Assembly: GCA_012960535.1 (NCBI GenBank)
Contig: DUBB01000008.1
Coordinates: 57,450 to 121,449 of the forward strand
Reading direction: 5' to 3'
Origin: Gammaproteobacteria bacterium
GTDB lineage: Bacteria; Pseudomonadota; Gammaproteobacteria; Pseudomonadales; Azotimanducaceae
Length of the DNA stretch: 64,000 nucleotides
Shown: positions 1 through 8,512 of the stretch, piece by piece
Layout: each line of letters begins with the position of its first letter
How positions within the stretch are numbered: the stretch's first letter is position 1
Notes under the pieces: model-generated
Told to the model about the DNA's origin: nothing
Database searches by the model: none
The model's input: only the letters and a program-made list of their open reading frames with translations
Translations under genes and position numbers: made by a program

Positions 1-405
1 CCCGCCGCTCGCCTGCCTAGTGAACGACAACCCCCGGCAAACTTGCCCGAGGACGGCGGTGAGTTACAAAAGTTGTTACTTGATGCCCTTGATCAGCGAG
101 GCAGCATTGAGCTATCTGCTGATATTGTGTCGCGCTATCTGCAACTGGAACTGCCCTTTGAAAACCTGGTGAATACACTGGTTTTTGCAACAGTTAGAGA
201 AGATCTTGATTTTCATTCACTGCAGGTGCTCGATGCAGGGGTTCGCCAGTGTGCTGCCTGGGGCCCGGGTGAACAGCGTCAAAATATTATGGTTGGTGTA
301 ATTCGAAATCTGGCGGCGCATTGCCCAACGCGTCGGGCAGGTCAGCAAACCTCGCAGATTGCACAACGACTGCATCGAGGAGACAAAGTATTTGAGGAGG
401 ATTAG
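1..405 (+). CDS. C-terminal part of an unidentified protein, truncated by the window edge
   Basis: The frame is open from the first base of the window to the TAG at 403-405, so only the last ~134 residues of a longer protein are visible. The apparent TTG at 43 is probably internal. The visible part is helical and soluble, with no membrane segment; it ends in a segment resembling AGQQT-x-IAxRLHRG followed by an acidic tail. From memory, similar tails occur in large bacterial proteins that carry an N-terminal Rieske [2Fe-2S] domain, but that domain would lie outside the window, so this is only a suggestion. It is convergent with kynU, whose 3' end lies about 160 bases downstream. That it is coding is fairly certain; its function is not. 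Confidence 0.6.
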   Translation, partial: PAARLPSERQPPANLPEDGGELQKLLLDALDQRGSIELSADIVSRYLQLELPFENLVNTLVFATVREDLDFHSLQVLDAGVRQCAAWGPGEQRQNIMVGVIRNLAAHCPTRRAGQQTSQIAQRLHRGDKVFEED

Positions 406-562
406 GTAAAGTGGCGTTACATCCTGTTTGACAGACTGCGCCTTCTCGCCAAGATAACCGATCACCTGTAGCCTATCGCCTGCTAGTTTCGGCCCGGGTT
501 AAAGTGGCGGTTGCTCGCCGGGTAGCAACATCTACACGTTCTTTGCCGCTACCGTGATAAGT

Positions 563-1846
563 TCATGTGACCTTTATGGATTGCCTGCCGGAACCGGGGG
601 GCTGGGGTTTTTCCGGCCCTGGCTCAGGCGCGTCAAAACGCTGCCAGCTGCCACTGCTCATAACCCTATCCAGGATATCAATGGCATCCCAGATATCGGT
701 ATAACGTATATACAAGGGAGCAATGCCGAAGCGTACCGTATCAGGAGCGCGGAAATCACCGATCACACCTTCGGTGATGAGGGCCTGCATAATTGCATAA
801 CTGTGCTTGTGGACAAACGACACCTGGCTACCTCGCTGCTCTGCTTGCTCAGGACTGATTAAATCGAATCCGTATGCCGAGCAACGCTGCCCAACCAGGT
901 CAATCAGTAACTGCCCCATTCGCATTGATTTCTCGCGCAGGGCCCTGGTATTGACCTGGTTAAAAATCTCCAGCCCCTTTTCAACCAGAGCCAGGCTGAC
1001 GATAGGCTGGGTACCACTGAGCATCTGAGAGATGCCTGTGGCGGGACGATAGTCTCGCTCAAATGCGAAAGGATCAGCATGCCCCCACCAGCCTGTTAAG
1101 GGTTGCTGGACCTGGTTGTGTAGACGCGTTGCCATGAACAGATAGGCGGGGCTGCCCGGCCCGCCATTAAGGTATTTGTAGGTGCAGCCAATGGCAAAAT
1201 CAACACCACTTGTATTCAGGTTGACTTCCATAGCACCCGCGGAATGGCACAGGTCCCAGATAGAAATTGCGCCTGCATCATGGGTTTTCTCCGTGATACT
1301 GTGCATGTCCAGCAATCTTCCAGTTTTATAGTGCACCTGGGTCAAACAGACAGCAGCCAAGTCATCGTTGATTGCATCAACAATTTCACCTGCCTCAGCA
1401 TAGCGGATGGAGTAATCTGTTTTTAGCTGCGCAATCAGGCCCTGGGCGATATAGTTATTGGTTGGGAAGTTACTGCTTTCCAGCAGGATGACTTTTCTGT
1501 CTGGTCTCAGTTTCAGAGCTGCCGCCAGTACTTTATACAGATTGATGCTGGTTGAGTCAGTGACAACAACTTCACCCGCTGCCGCGCCAATGAGTGGGGC
1601 AATTCTATCGCCAAGGCTGTATGGCAGATCAAACCAGCCCGCGTTGTTCCAGCTTTTTATCAGGCCCAGACCCCAATCTCGTTCTACCGTCTGGTACACC
1701 TGTGAAAGGGCCTGGGAAGGCATTGCACCAAGGGAATTCCCATCCAGGTAGATCACCCCATCGGGTAGGGAAAACCCACTGCGCAATTCTGCCAGAGGGT
1801 CGTCCTGGTCCCATTGTCTGCACTCTTGCCTGGTTATCACCGTCAT
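563..1846 (-). CDS. kynU: Kynureninase
   Basis: Predicted 427-residue cytoplasmic PLP enzyme that hydrolyses L-kynurenine (or 3-hydroxykynurenine) to anthranilate (or 3-hydroxyanthranilate) plus alanine. The N-terminus has the family LDGNSLG motif (residues 34-40). The PLP-binding segment IWDLCHSAGA (around 196-205) and the Schiff-base lysine in CTYKYLNGGPG (Lys224) are intact. Length is normal for the family. It is transcribed divergently from the VOC-bicupin gene at 1967, and the shared 120-base spacer holds a long inverted repeat. No tryptophan or kynurenine dioxygenase and no formamidase lie in the window, so kynurenine would come from elsewhere in the genome or from outside. The C-terminal tail is proline-rich and has no apparent function. 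Confidence 0.95.
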   Translation of the reverse strand: MTVITRQECRQWDQDDPLAELRSGFSLPDGVIYLDGNSLGAMPSQALSQVYQTVERDWGLGLIKSWNNAGWFDLPYSLGDRIAPLIGAAAGEVVVTDSTSINLYKVLAAALKLRPDRKVILLESSNFPTNNYIAQGLIAQLKTDYSIRYAEAGEIVDAINDDLAAVCLTQVHYKTGRLLDMHSITEKTHDAGAISIWDLCHSAGAMEVNLNTSGVDFAIGCTYKYLNGGPGSPAYLFMATRLHNQVQQPLTGWWGHADPFAFERDYRPATGISQMLSGTQPIVSLALVEKGLEIFNQVNTRALREKSMRMGQLLIDLVGQRCSAYGFDLISPEQAEQRGSQVSFVHKHSYAIMQALITEGVIGDFRAPDTVRFGIAPLYIRYTDIWDAIDILDRVMSSGSWQRFDAPEPGPEKPQPPGSGRQSIKVT

Positions 1847-1868
1847 ATGAGGCCAATCTTTGATAGTA

Positions 1869-1934
1869 TGAATCAGCCAGTTTATATTATATTACGCCGT
1901 TTGCGTTTATCTGCGGTATAAACTGGCTCATTCA
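1869..1934. promoter_or_regulatory. 18-bp inverted repeat in the kynU / VOC-bicupin divergent promoter region
   Basis: The arms 1869-1886 (TGAATCAGCCAGTTTATA) and 1917-1934 match as reverse complements at 17 of 18 positions, separated by 30 bases. The repeat is nearly centred between the divergent starts at 1846 and 1967. On the minus strand a perfect TATAAT (1886-1891) sits at the inner edge of the left arm, 40 bases from the kynU start; no good -35 was found. The arrangement looks like a two-site operator controlling both genes. The regulator is not encoded next to it, so its family is unknown. Confidence 0.7.
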
Positions 1935-1966
1935 GCCTTGGATTCGCGTCAGGATTACCTTTAAAC

Positions 1967-3145
1967 ATGAACAAGCCATTTCAGCCAGCAGATTTTTCCC
2001 TTCCAGAGAATATCGAGCGATCTGAACTGGTTCTCAGCTGTGCTCAATTCAATGAAAACCTGCAGTTTTTTACTGATAAGCTTGGCTTTAAGCTGGATTC
2101 TATCTCTCCTGCCGATAACCCCCGGGTAGCCCAGGTCAGTGCTTATGGGCAGTGTATCCAGTTGCAATTCGGCGAAGATCCCGAAGCGCCTTTAACCCTC
2201 CGGTTGCTGTATCAAAGCGCAAATGGGGATGAGAATGAGGATGAAGAAGAAACAATTCTGATCGCACCGAATGGTACCTGCATTGCTTTTGCCCCAGCCA
2301 TTGAAGCGCCCACCGTGCCAGCGATTTGTCAGTCTTTTGTGGTGAGTAAAAAAGATAGTCCTTTAACCTGGAACGACGGACGCGCCGGCATGTCCTACCG
2401 TGATTTGATTCCAGGACGGCAGGGTGGCCGGTTTATCGCTTCGCATATTCGAATACAACAAGGTGGTCCGGTAGCGGACTACAACCACTATCACAACGTC
2501 CGTTTTCAGATGATTTACTGTTATAAAGGCTGGGTTCGGGTTGTTTACCAGGATCAGGGTGCGGACTTTGTCTTGAATCCCGGTGACTGCGTTATGCAGC
2601 CACCAGGAATACGCCACAGAGTGATGGCGTGCTCACCCGGACTGGAGGTCGTCGAAATCAGTTGCCCTGCAGAGCACCAGACCTGCGTGGACCATGATAT
2701 CGAGCTACCCACCAAAAATTTAAGCCTTGAGCGACTGTTTGGCGGACAAGGCTTTGTCCGGCACCAGCAAGACGAGGACCAATGGGGACCCTGGCGTTTA
2801 GCTGGATTTGAGGCGCTTGATATGGGCATTGCTGGGGCAAGCCAGGGGCTGGCGGGTGCTTATCACGTTCGAGCCGTGGAAACCTCAGACAGTAAGGTGA
2901 GCGTAATCAAGCACGATGAAGAATTTCTGTTTCTTTTCATATTAACCGGCCAGGTCACGCTGGCATGCGAATCGCACGGTGAAAATCATATCTCTGCAGG
3001 GGATGCCTGCGTAATCCCGGCAGGTCACAGCCATGCCCTACTCAACGGTTCCAGCGGATTGGAATTCCTGGAAGTAAGGCTATCCGCCGATTTCAGTTTA
3101 GCCAGCGAGGCCATGGACCTAAAACGGTTAATGGAAATTGTTTAA
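1967..3145 (+). CDS. VOC-bicupin fusion protein, probable metal-dependent dioxygenase-like enzyme
   Basis: A 392-residue soluble protein that appears to join three units. Residues ~18-115 resemble a VOC/glyoxalase-fold module (AQFNENLQFFTDKLGFKLD, then a strand-rich half). Residues ~155-235 form a first cupin with HYH at 174-176 and His217 after a PGD turn. Residues ~295-375 form a second cupin with a potential metal set HDEE (316-319) and HSH (354-356). Bicupins include gentisate-type dioxygenases and quercetinase-like enzymes, but I cannot assign a substrate. It is divergent from kynureninase under a shared inverted repeat, which suggests a role in kynurenine-derived aromatic metabolism (inference). 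The ATG has only a distant AGGA upstream. Confidence 0.8.
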   Translation: MNKPFQPADFSLPENIERSELVLSCAQFNENLQFFTDKLGFKLDSISPADNPRVAQVSAYGQCIQLQFGEDPEAPLTLRLLYQSANGDENEDEEETILIAPNGTCIAFAPAIEAPTVPAICQSFVVSKKDSPLTWNDGRAGMSYRDLIPGRQGGRFIASHIRIQQGGPVADYNHYHNVRFQMIYCYKGWVRVVYQDQGADFVLNPGDCVMQPPGIRHRVMACSPGLEVVEISCPAEHQTCVDHDIELPTKNLSLERLFGGQGFVRHQQDEDQWGPWRLAGFEALDMGIAGASQGLAGAYHVRAVETSDSKVSVIKHDEEFLFLFILTGQVTLACESHGENHISAGDACVIPAGHSHALLNGSSGLEFLEVRLSADFSLASEAMDLKRLMEIV

Positions 3146-3333
3146 TGGATTAGATTTTTGCGGTATCTGATCTGGTTTGGCTCTCCGCGGTCATTCAGCT
3201 TGAGATTAGCCGAACCTTGCTACCGGATCAGCAATGCCTGTTAAGGCAACACTAGCGCCCATTTCTGTGATCCTGGTATAACCTAAAGTCCCGAGTAGAC
3301 TGGGGTTAATCATGGGTTAATAAGGAGAAGCAA

Positions 3334-4521
3334 ATTAACCGTAATCAACTGCAGTTGTTAATCATCTGCCAGCTTGGCACGCTTATCATTGCCGGGGTGG
3401 TTACCACCATGGGCCTGATTGTTCCCATGGCGGCCGAATTTTTTCAGGTAGGGGTGACTGAAATGGCTTCTCAGTTCACCTGGTTCACTGGTGCGGGATT
3501 GATTGGCCAGTTTATCTCGTTCTTTATTTTCGATTATTTTTCAATAAAACGAGTCATGCTGCTATCTCACCTGTTTTGCGGTTTGTCCTTGGTAGCGGTT
3601 CATCTCACTGTGAACTTCGAGCTGCTGGCGATCCCGTTTTTCTGTTTCGGAGTTGCCATCAGCACGGCGCTTTGCGGATCAAGTACACTGATTGCTCAGG
3701 TCTGGGATGGTCGTGTCCGACATGCCGCGATTGTCGGCCAGGATGCCATGTTTAATGGTGGTGGCGTTATTTTTGCCGCCCTGACGTCATGGTTTCTTGC
3801 TCATTCCCTCCCTTTTAGTAGCACTTATCTGGTTACCTTTGGCGTCATTACTTTGGTCATTGTGTTGATGCTGATAACCGACTTCTCGATGGCGACAGGT
3901 ACCCAGCAGGAGTCTGAAAGTAATCTGCACACTGAATGGAATAGCCGTATGGTGCTAATAGGGGTGAGCCTGCTGCTGTATATGATGGCGAAAATATCCG
4001 TATTCATCTGGGCGCCGCAATACATAACAGAGAAATTTTCTGTTGATCCATCGGTCGGCGGCCAGTTCATGTCAAACGTGTTCACCACGGCATTGATTGG
4101 CTCGATTGCCGGTACCTGGCTTGTTTCCCGAGTTGACATTAAATACCTGGTATACGGGTTTATTTCCGTCTCACTTGTGGCCACTTCGCTGCTGACATTG
4201 ATTGACTCTGTGGAGGCCATGCTAATGCTCGCCTTTGTCTATGGTATTTCAGTGTCTGCCACCTTTAATGCCTATGTGGCGTTTTCTCTTTCACAGGTGG
4301 GTTCACCGACACACCGTAATATTGCTTACATGCTGCTGATGTCTGCCCTGGGATCATCCTGCGCGCCTCTGTTCAGCAGTAGGGTGGTAGAAAATACCGG
4401 TTCCATTGAAGCTGCACTTCTTGCCTGTGCGGCTACCCTGGCTGTAGTCGCTCTGATCCTAGTCGCAGTTGAGGTACTGTCCCAGCGCCATGCAAAAACA
4501 GGCGGTCAGGTAGAACAGTAG
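3334..4521 (+). CDS. MFS transporter (TsgA-like), probable ATT start
   Basis: About 395 residues with roughly 12 hydrophobic segments, typical of the major facilitator superfamily and resembling the TsgA/FucP-like branch at its N-terminus. The frame has a stop at 3307 and then no ATG or GTG before the first membrane segment. The strong ribosome-binding site AAGGAG (3322-3327) is six bases from ATT (3334), which would give (M)NRNQLQ before the first helix. The only other candidates, CTG at 3349 and TTG at 3355, are 21 and 27 bases from that site. I therefore place the start at ATT; TTG 3355 is the conservative alternative. It stands alone, downstream of the VOC-bicupin gene with a 188-base gap. 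Substrate unknown. Confidence 0.8.
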   Translation: MNRNQLQLLIICQLGTLIIAGVVTTMGLIVPMAAEFFQVGVTEMASQFTWFTGAGLIGQFISFFIFDYFSIKRVMLLSHLFCGLSLVAVHLTVNFELLAIPFFCFGVAISTALCGSSTLIAQVWDGRVRHAAIVGQDAMFNGGGVIFAALTSWFLAHSLPFSSTYLVTFGVITLVIVLMLITDFSMATGTQQESESNLHTEWNSRMVLIGVSLLLYMMAKISVFIWAPQYITEKFSVDPSVGGQFMSNVFTTALIGSIAGTWLVSRVDIKYLVYGFISVSLVATSLLTLIDSVEAMLMLAFVYGISVSATFNAYVAFSLSQVGSPTHRNIAYMLLMSALGSSCAPLFSSRVVENTGSIEAALLACAATLAVVALILVAVEVLSQRHAKTGGQVEQ

Positions 4522-4799
4522 AGTTATCAGCAAAGCTGTTCAAACAGATGCTGGCAAGAGGGTATTAGAAGTGTCCCAGGGGCGAGCCCTGTCAAAGGCT
4601 GCTGACGGTTGTCCGGGCCTACACTACACATGGTAACTGGCGTTCACAGTCCATAGCTTGAAGCCAGGCTGGTGCAGCAGCAGGGCATTAACGGCTAATC
4701 AGATGGTAGCATGGCAAGTACCCGATTGAGCCAGAGGCAATGGCTAAAGCGAGTTGAGCCGAAGGTTGTGAATGGCTGAATGCACGTTCTTGCAGATCA

Positions 4800-6046
4800 C
4801 TAATTTTGCGATTCCTGCAATTGATTGCGGCCACTTTTCTTGGCTTTATATAAAGCAGCATCTGCTTCCTTGAGAACCGCGTCGGCTGTGTCAGTTCTTC
4901 TCGATTTCTCTGCCACGCCTATGCTGATGGTGACTGAAACTTTTTCCGTAGCGGCTCGGTAAGAACCCCTCGTACGCTCGGCGTGATCGCTTATTTCTGC
5001 CTCAGTTCATTGTTTTTGGCGAATAACCATCTCGTAGTCCTGAATGGGCTTTCTGACTCTTTCGAGAAAGTAACTGGCATCATGGAGGTGCTCGCCGGCA
5101 AAGACGATGGCAAACTCCTCGCCGCTGTAGCGATAGACTTTTCCTGAACCTCTGATCTTATTAAGCCTGCGCGCAACCATCTGCAGGACCTGGTCTCCTA
5201 CGTCGTGACCATACTTGTCATTGAACTTTTTGAAGTGATCTATATCCAGCATGGCGATACTGAATTTCTGCCCCTGCGTCAGTAACTGTTCGTTCAGGGT
5301 ACGTCGTTGAGGCAAGCCGGTGAGTTCATCACGGTAGGCCATTTTGTACGAGTCACGCAGGATGGCTATAGACAGAAATATTGCAGAGGCCATGATCAGC
5401 GCATTGCTGGCATTTTCGAGTTGCACCATGGCACCTGCCAGTACCGCCACAGTGGCCGTGAATATTGCCCTTGCAGTAGAGGTTCTCTGCCAGTAGACGG
5501 TTATTAAAAGAACTGCACTATTGATGCACAGGGCAATAGTGACTAAAGGACTAAAGGGTGAATGTAACAGCAGGTTCTGGAAGGGCGGCCAGTGGCTGCT
5601 AAAATCCACGGGCAGCTACACTTTTTGAACCAGGTCAGGATACAGGTACCCTAACGTATAGATACCCGCAGATAGCATAACAATGAGTGCCAGCCGCCAA
5701 AGTCCCATTGACGTGAAAACACCTCGTTCCTGTAGAACAGGATCAGTATGATGTTGGCGGGAAACAGGACGTAGATAATTAAGCTACTGAGTGCTTCCGG
5801 GAATGTTGAGATCGGAATTCCCGTTAGAAGTGTTATCAGTATGGCGACATAGAAGATTCGGCTGCGATTGAATGCAAGGGAAAGCAGCAGCAGAAAAGCC
5901 AGACAGAGATGTGGGCCGATCTGCCATACTTCAATGGGAATTTTAGGTAGTTTGTGGAGGTTGGTGAGGCATAGATAGATTCCACCGATGAGGGCACCGG
6001 GTATCAGTAAGGGTGATATCAGATTCAGGATGAGCTGCCTGGGCAT
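4800..6046 (-). pseudogene. Membrane-anchored GGDEF protein (diguanylate cyclase), decayed with three lesions
   Basis: Read through its lesions, this is one ~415-residue protein: an N-terminal hydrophobic region with multiple membrane segments, then a GGDEF domain. The GGDEF part keeps DELTGLPQRR, the Mg-binding LDIDHFKKFND, the active-site variant SGEEF, and after the last lesion the SIGVA and ALYKAKKSGRN motifs. Lesions: a one-base loss near 5708-5710 that shifts frame; an in-frame TAG at 5616-5618; and an in-frame TGA at 5007-5009 between SGEEF and SIGVA. The protein continues in the same frame after both stops and ends at TAG 4800-4802. The pieces alone would be a membrane fragment and an incomplete cyclase, so c-di-GMP synthesis is unlikely. 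Sequencing error is the alternative, though three errors in one gene would be surprising. Confidence 0.85.
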
Positions 6047-6217
6047 GTTGAGAACGAGATCGTAATCCTAGTAGCCTTAGGTTATCACATAGAGTATACC
6101 CGTAGCGGCTTGCCCACTGCTGAGAAACCTAAGCAACCCTTTGCCAGATGAGATGGTCAATGCCATGGCACAAAGTAGTGGTCAGTTGATACCGAACAGT
6201 TCAGCCATTTCAGATTA

Positions 6218-6835
6218 TTACTTTTGTTTCCAGACGCTGGCATCAACGTCAGTCAGTCCAAATACCTGCCAGCCTGGCCTTAGTTCACCGGCGCTGTCTC
6301 TACTTAAACCCGATCCAGATGATGTGGACAGCGCCTGCTGGATGCCCCAGCGGGTTATAGTTTGGACGCCGGTCATGTCATTCATCTCTGCGAGGCTACA
6401 AAACCTGGCATCGGCTGTTTCCTCGCCATCGAACCGGGGTTCGCCTGATTCATAATGCAGGCGAAATATCATATATAGGTTATTTACCGTGCCACCCGCC
6501 ATGTGTCGGAAGCCTATGGCATCACGCACCGTTGCGGTAATTGCTGATTCTTCAAACACTTCGCGCTCGACTGCCAGAGCCAGTGGTTCATCGTGTTCTG
6601 CGTAACCACCTGGGAGCTGCCACATACCAGCGAAAGGTTCCTGTCCTCGTTGCACTAGCAGCGCCTTAATCAGGCCTGCTTGTTCGCGCAGGACCACACC
6701 GGCGCAGCCGATTGAAAAAATACCGTAATCGATGAAACCGCAGTCGAGGTCCGGGCAGGCGATACGTTCTCTGCCGCCGTCAAAGCGACGGTCCAGTTCG
6801 ATTGCACAGCGTGGACAATAAGTGATATTAGCGAT
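6218..6835 (-). CDS. Nudix hydrolase with N-terminal zinc ribbon, probable ATC start
   Basis: A 205-residue protein. Residues ~6-35 hold a four-cysteine zinc ribbon (CPRC, then CPDLDC), followed by a Nudix fold with a good Nudix box (GGYAEHDEPLALAVEREVFEE, including REVFEES). This resembles the NUDIX/zinc-ribbon subfamily that includes NudC-like and ADP-ribose-type pyrophosphatases; the substrate is unknown. The zinc ribbon is in frame, but between the upstream TAA and the ribbon there is no ATG, GTG or TTG. AGGAG (6842-6846 on the minus strand) lies six bases before an ATC at 6835, which is the best start. The next conventional start, GTG at 6697, would remove the ribbon and the first strand. 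Confidence 0.82.
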   Translation of the reverse strand: MANITYCPRCAIELDRRFDGGRERIACPDLDCGFIDYGIFSIGCAGVVLREQAGLIKALLVQRGQEPFAGMWQLPGGYAEHDEPLALAVEREVFEESAITATVRDAIGFRHMAGGTVNNLYMIFRLHYESGEPRFDGEETADARFCSLAEMNDMTGVQTITRWGIQQALSTSSGSGLSRDSAGELRPGWQVFGLTDVDASVWKQK

Positions 6836-7202
6836 GGTTTTCTCCTGTTATTGGTTGATTGACTGTAGCTGCTTACGACTTTGAGCAGATTGTGCCTGTT
6901 AAAACGATTAGCGCAACAGGTCATGTCTTTCGACCCATTCAAAGGTATCACAGGAGAGCGTTGCAGACGTACCCATCAGTTTCATCACTTTGGTGGATAT
7001 TTGAAGATCCTTCCAGATTCTACCGTGGGGTACCAGGATAACAGGGATAAACACTAAGCAGCGATATCGGAGCTGGAGTGTTGTTCTGCTTATGGCTATT
7101 CATTTGCCTGGGTTGGAAAGTTACCCTTATGGGCAGGCTTATCGCATACTGATGGCGCAACGGTTGCGAGAGAGCCGTTAATGTAGGATTTAAGGATGCC
7201 AC
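6836..7202. other. Divergent intergenic region without a recognisable gene
   Basis: This 367-base spacer lies between the Nudix gene (minus) and the MFS gene (plus). It must hold both promoters, but I could not identify convincing -35/-10 pairs. It contains a near-direct duplication of GGATAA around 7036-7050. No ORF in it has coding character. Confidence 0.5.
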
Positions 7203-8495
7203 TTGCAGGCAGGATTTGAACCCAAACCCAGAGTTTTTTACGGCTGGACGATTGTATTCGTTGGCGCCATTTTAACTTTTCTTGGGACTGGTTTTTATTC
7301 TTATTCTCGGGGCGTTTTCCTGCCATCTTTGGCGGAGGAACTGGCCGATGGAAGCCGTTTCGCCATTGCCATGGGTTTTTCCATTGCCGCTGTGACCAGT
7401 GCGCTGCTGGCGCCGTTTTTAGGCAGGATCCTGGATAGTTTTTCACCGAAGAAAGTGATATTAATTGGCATCGTTATTGTCACGTTTTCCTACCTGCTGC
7501 TTTCTATCTGCCAGACCCTATGGCAGTTCTATCTCATAGTAGGCATTGGTATGGGTGTGGGTATGAGTTGTATGGGAAACCTGGCCTGGCACCGAACCAT
7601 TATTTCCTGGTTCGACCACTGGCGCGGTAGAGCCATCGCTCTGGGGGTTCTGGGTGCATCGCTGGCGGGGGTGGTCATGCCGCCTCTGGTGACATCACTG
7701 GTAGAGGAAATTGGCTGGCGGCCCAGTTTTATTATATTTGCCATTATCGTTATGACATTGTTGACCCCCCTGGTGTATTACCTGCTCAAAGATCGCCCGG
7801 AGGAAATTGGTGAAGTGCGCGATGGCCATGCTTATCGAGCGAAACAGGCAGATATAAGGTTAGCTTCAGAATCTGAAGATCGTCTCTGGCACTGGCAGGA
7901 CATGTTACGCTCCCCGGCTTTTTGGAGTATTGGTATGATGTTTGGTGCCATGGGCTGCGTTTATTCGGCTACCATGCTGCATCTATTTGGCCATTTAAAA
8001 GATATTGATTTATCTGCCACTGAAGCTGCTTATGTATTATCGATTACGGCACTGTTCGCGGCCTTGGGCAAACCCATAGTGGGTTGGATGGCGGATGCAC
8101 TTGGCGCCAGGATAACCATCTGGGTTGCTCTAATTGTTCATGTTATAGCCCTTTTGTTATTTGCGACCGGAAGCGGTTTTGAGATGTCTCTGATCACCGG
8201 CGCAATCTATGGCTTTGGTTATGCCGGAATGAGTCCACTGCGCACTTTTTCACTATCAGTGGCCATTGGGAACCAGTCTTTTGGGGCGGCTAATGGCATC
8301 CTGCGTCTGGTTGAATTACCTCTGGTAATATCGGCTTCACCTCTGGCTGGTTATATCTACGACACGACAGGGAACTATCGAATTGCTTTTTTCATTCTTG
8401 CAGCATTGATGCTGGTCTGTTGTATCGGGCCTTTTTTTATTAAGGCGGGTGGCGCAAGGGAAAGGGCACCTAACCTGAGCAGTTCTTCAGCTTAA
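7203..8495 (+). CDS. MFS transporter, monocarboxylate/OFA-like
   Basis: 430 residues with about 12 membrane helices. The FYGWTIVFVGAI start, the PSLAEEL segment and an internal loop with a long soluble stretch between helices 6 and 7 resemble the monocarboxylate/oxalate-formate-like MFS group, which carries small organic acids. The TTG start at 7203 follows AAGGA (7192-7196) at six bases, and an in-frame stop at 7191 rules out a longer form. It is convergent with the gamma-glutamyltransferase, only 17 bases apart. Its position beside the aromatic-degradation genes suggests uptake of an organic acid substrate, but nothing in the sequence fixes the substrate. Confidence 0.88.
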   Translation: MQAGFEPKPRVFYGWTIVFVGAILTFLGTGFYSYSRGVFLPSLAEELADGSRFAIAMGFSIAAVTSALLAPFLGRILDSFSPKKVILIGIVIVTFSYLLLSICQTLWQFYLIVGIGMGVGMSCMGNLAWHRTIISWFDHWRGRAIALGVLGASLAGVVMPPLVTSLVEEIGWRPSFIIFAIIVMTLLTPLVYYLLKDRPEEIGEVRDGHAYRAKQADIRLASESEDRLWHWQDMLRSPAFWSIGMMFGAMGCVYSATMLHLFGHLKDIDLSATEAAYVLSITALFAALGKPIVGWMADALGARITIWVALIVHVIALLLFATGSGFEMSLITGAIYGFGYAGMSPLRTFSLSVAIGNQSFGAANGILRLVELPLVISASPLAGYIYDTTGNYRIAFFILAALMLVCCIGPFFIKAGGARERAPNLSSSSA

Positions 8496-8512
8496 CAGCG
8501 GATTGATGTGGT

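Noticed and set aside
5007-5009. UGA in the GGDEF gene as a selenocysteine or programmed readthrough codon
   Set aside because: Two further lesions (a frameshift and a TAG) exist in the same gene, so simple decay is a better explanation; no SECIS-like hairpin was noticed.
7036-7046. GGATAACAGGG, an 11-base match to part of the I-SceI site
   Set aside because: The rest of the 18-base site does not match, and there is no homing endonuclease gene or intron near; it looks like chance within a GGATAA duplication.
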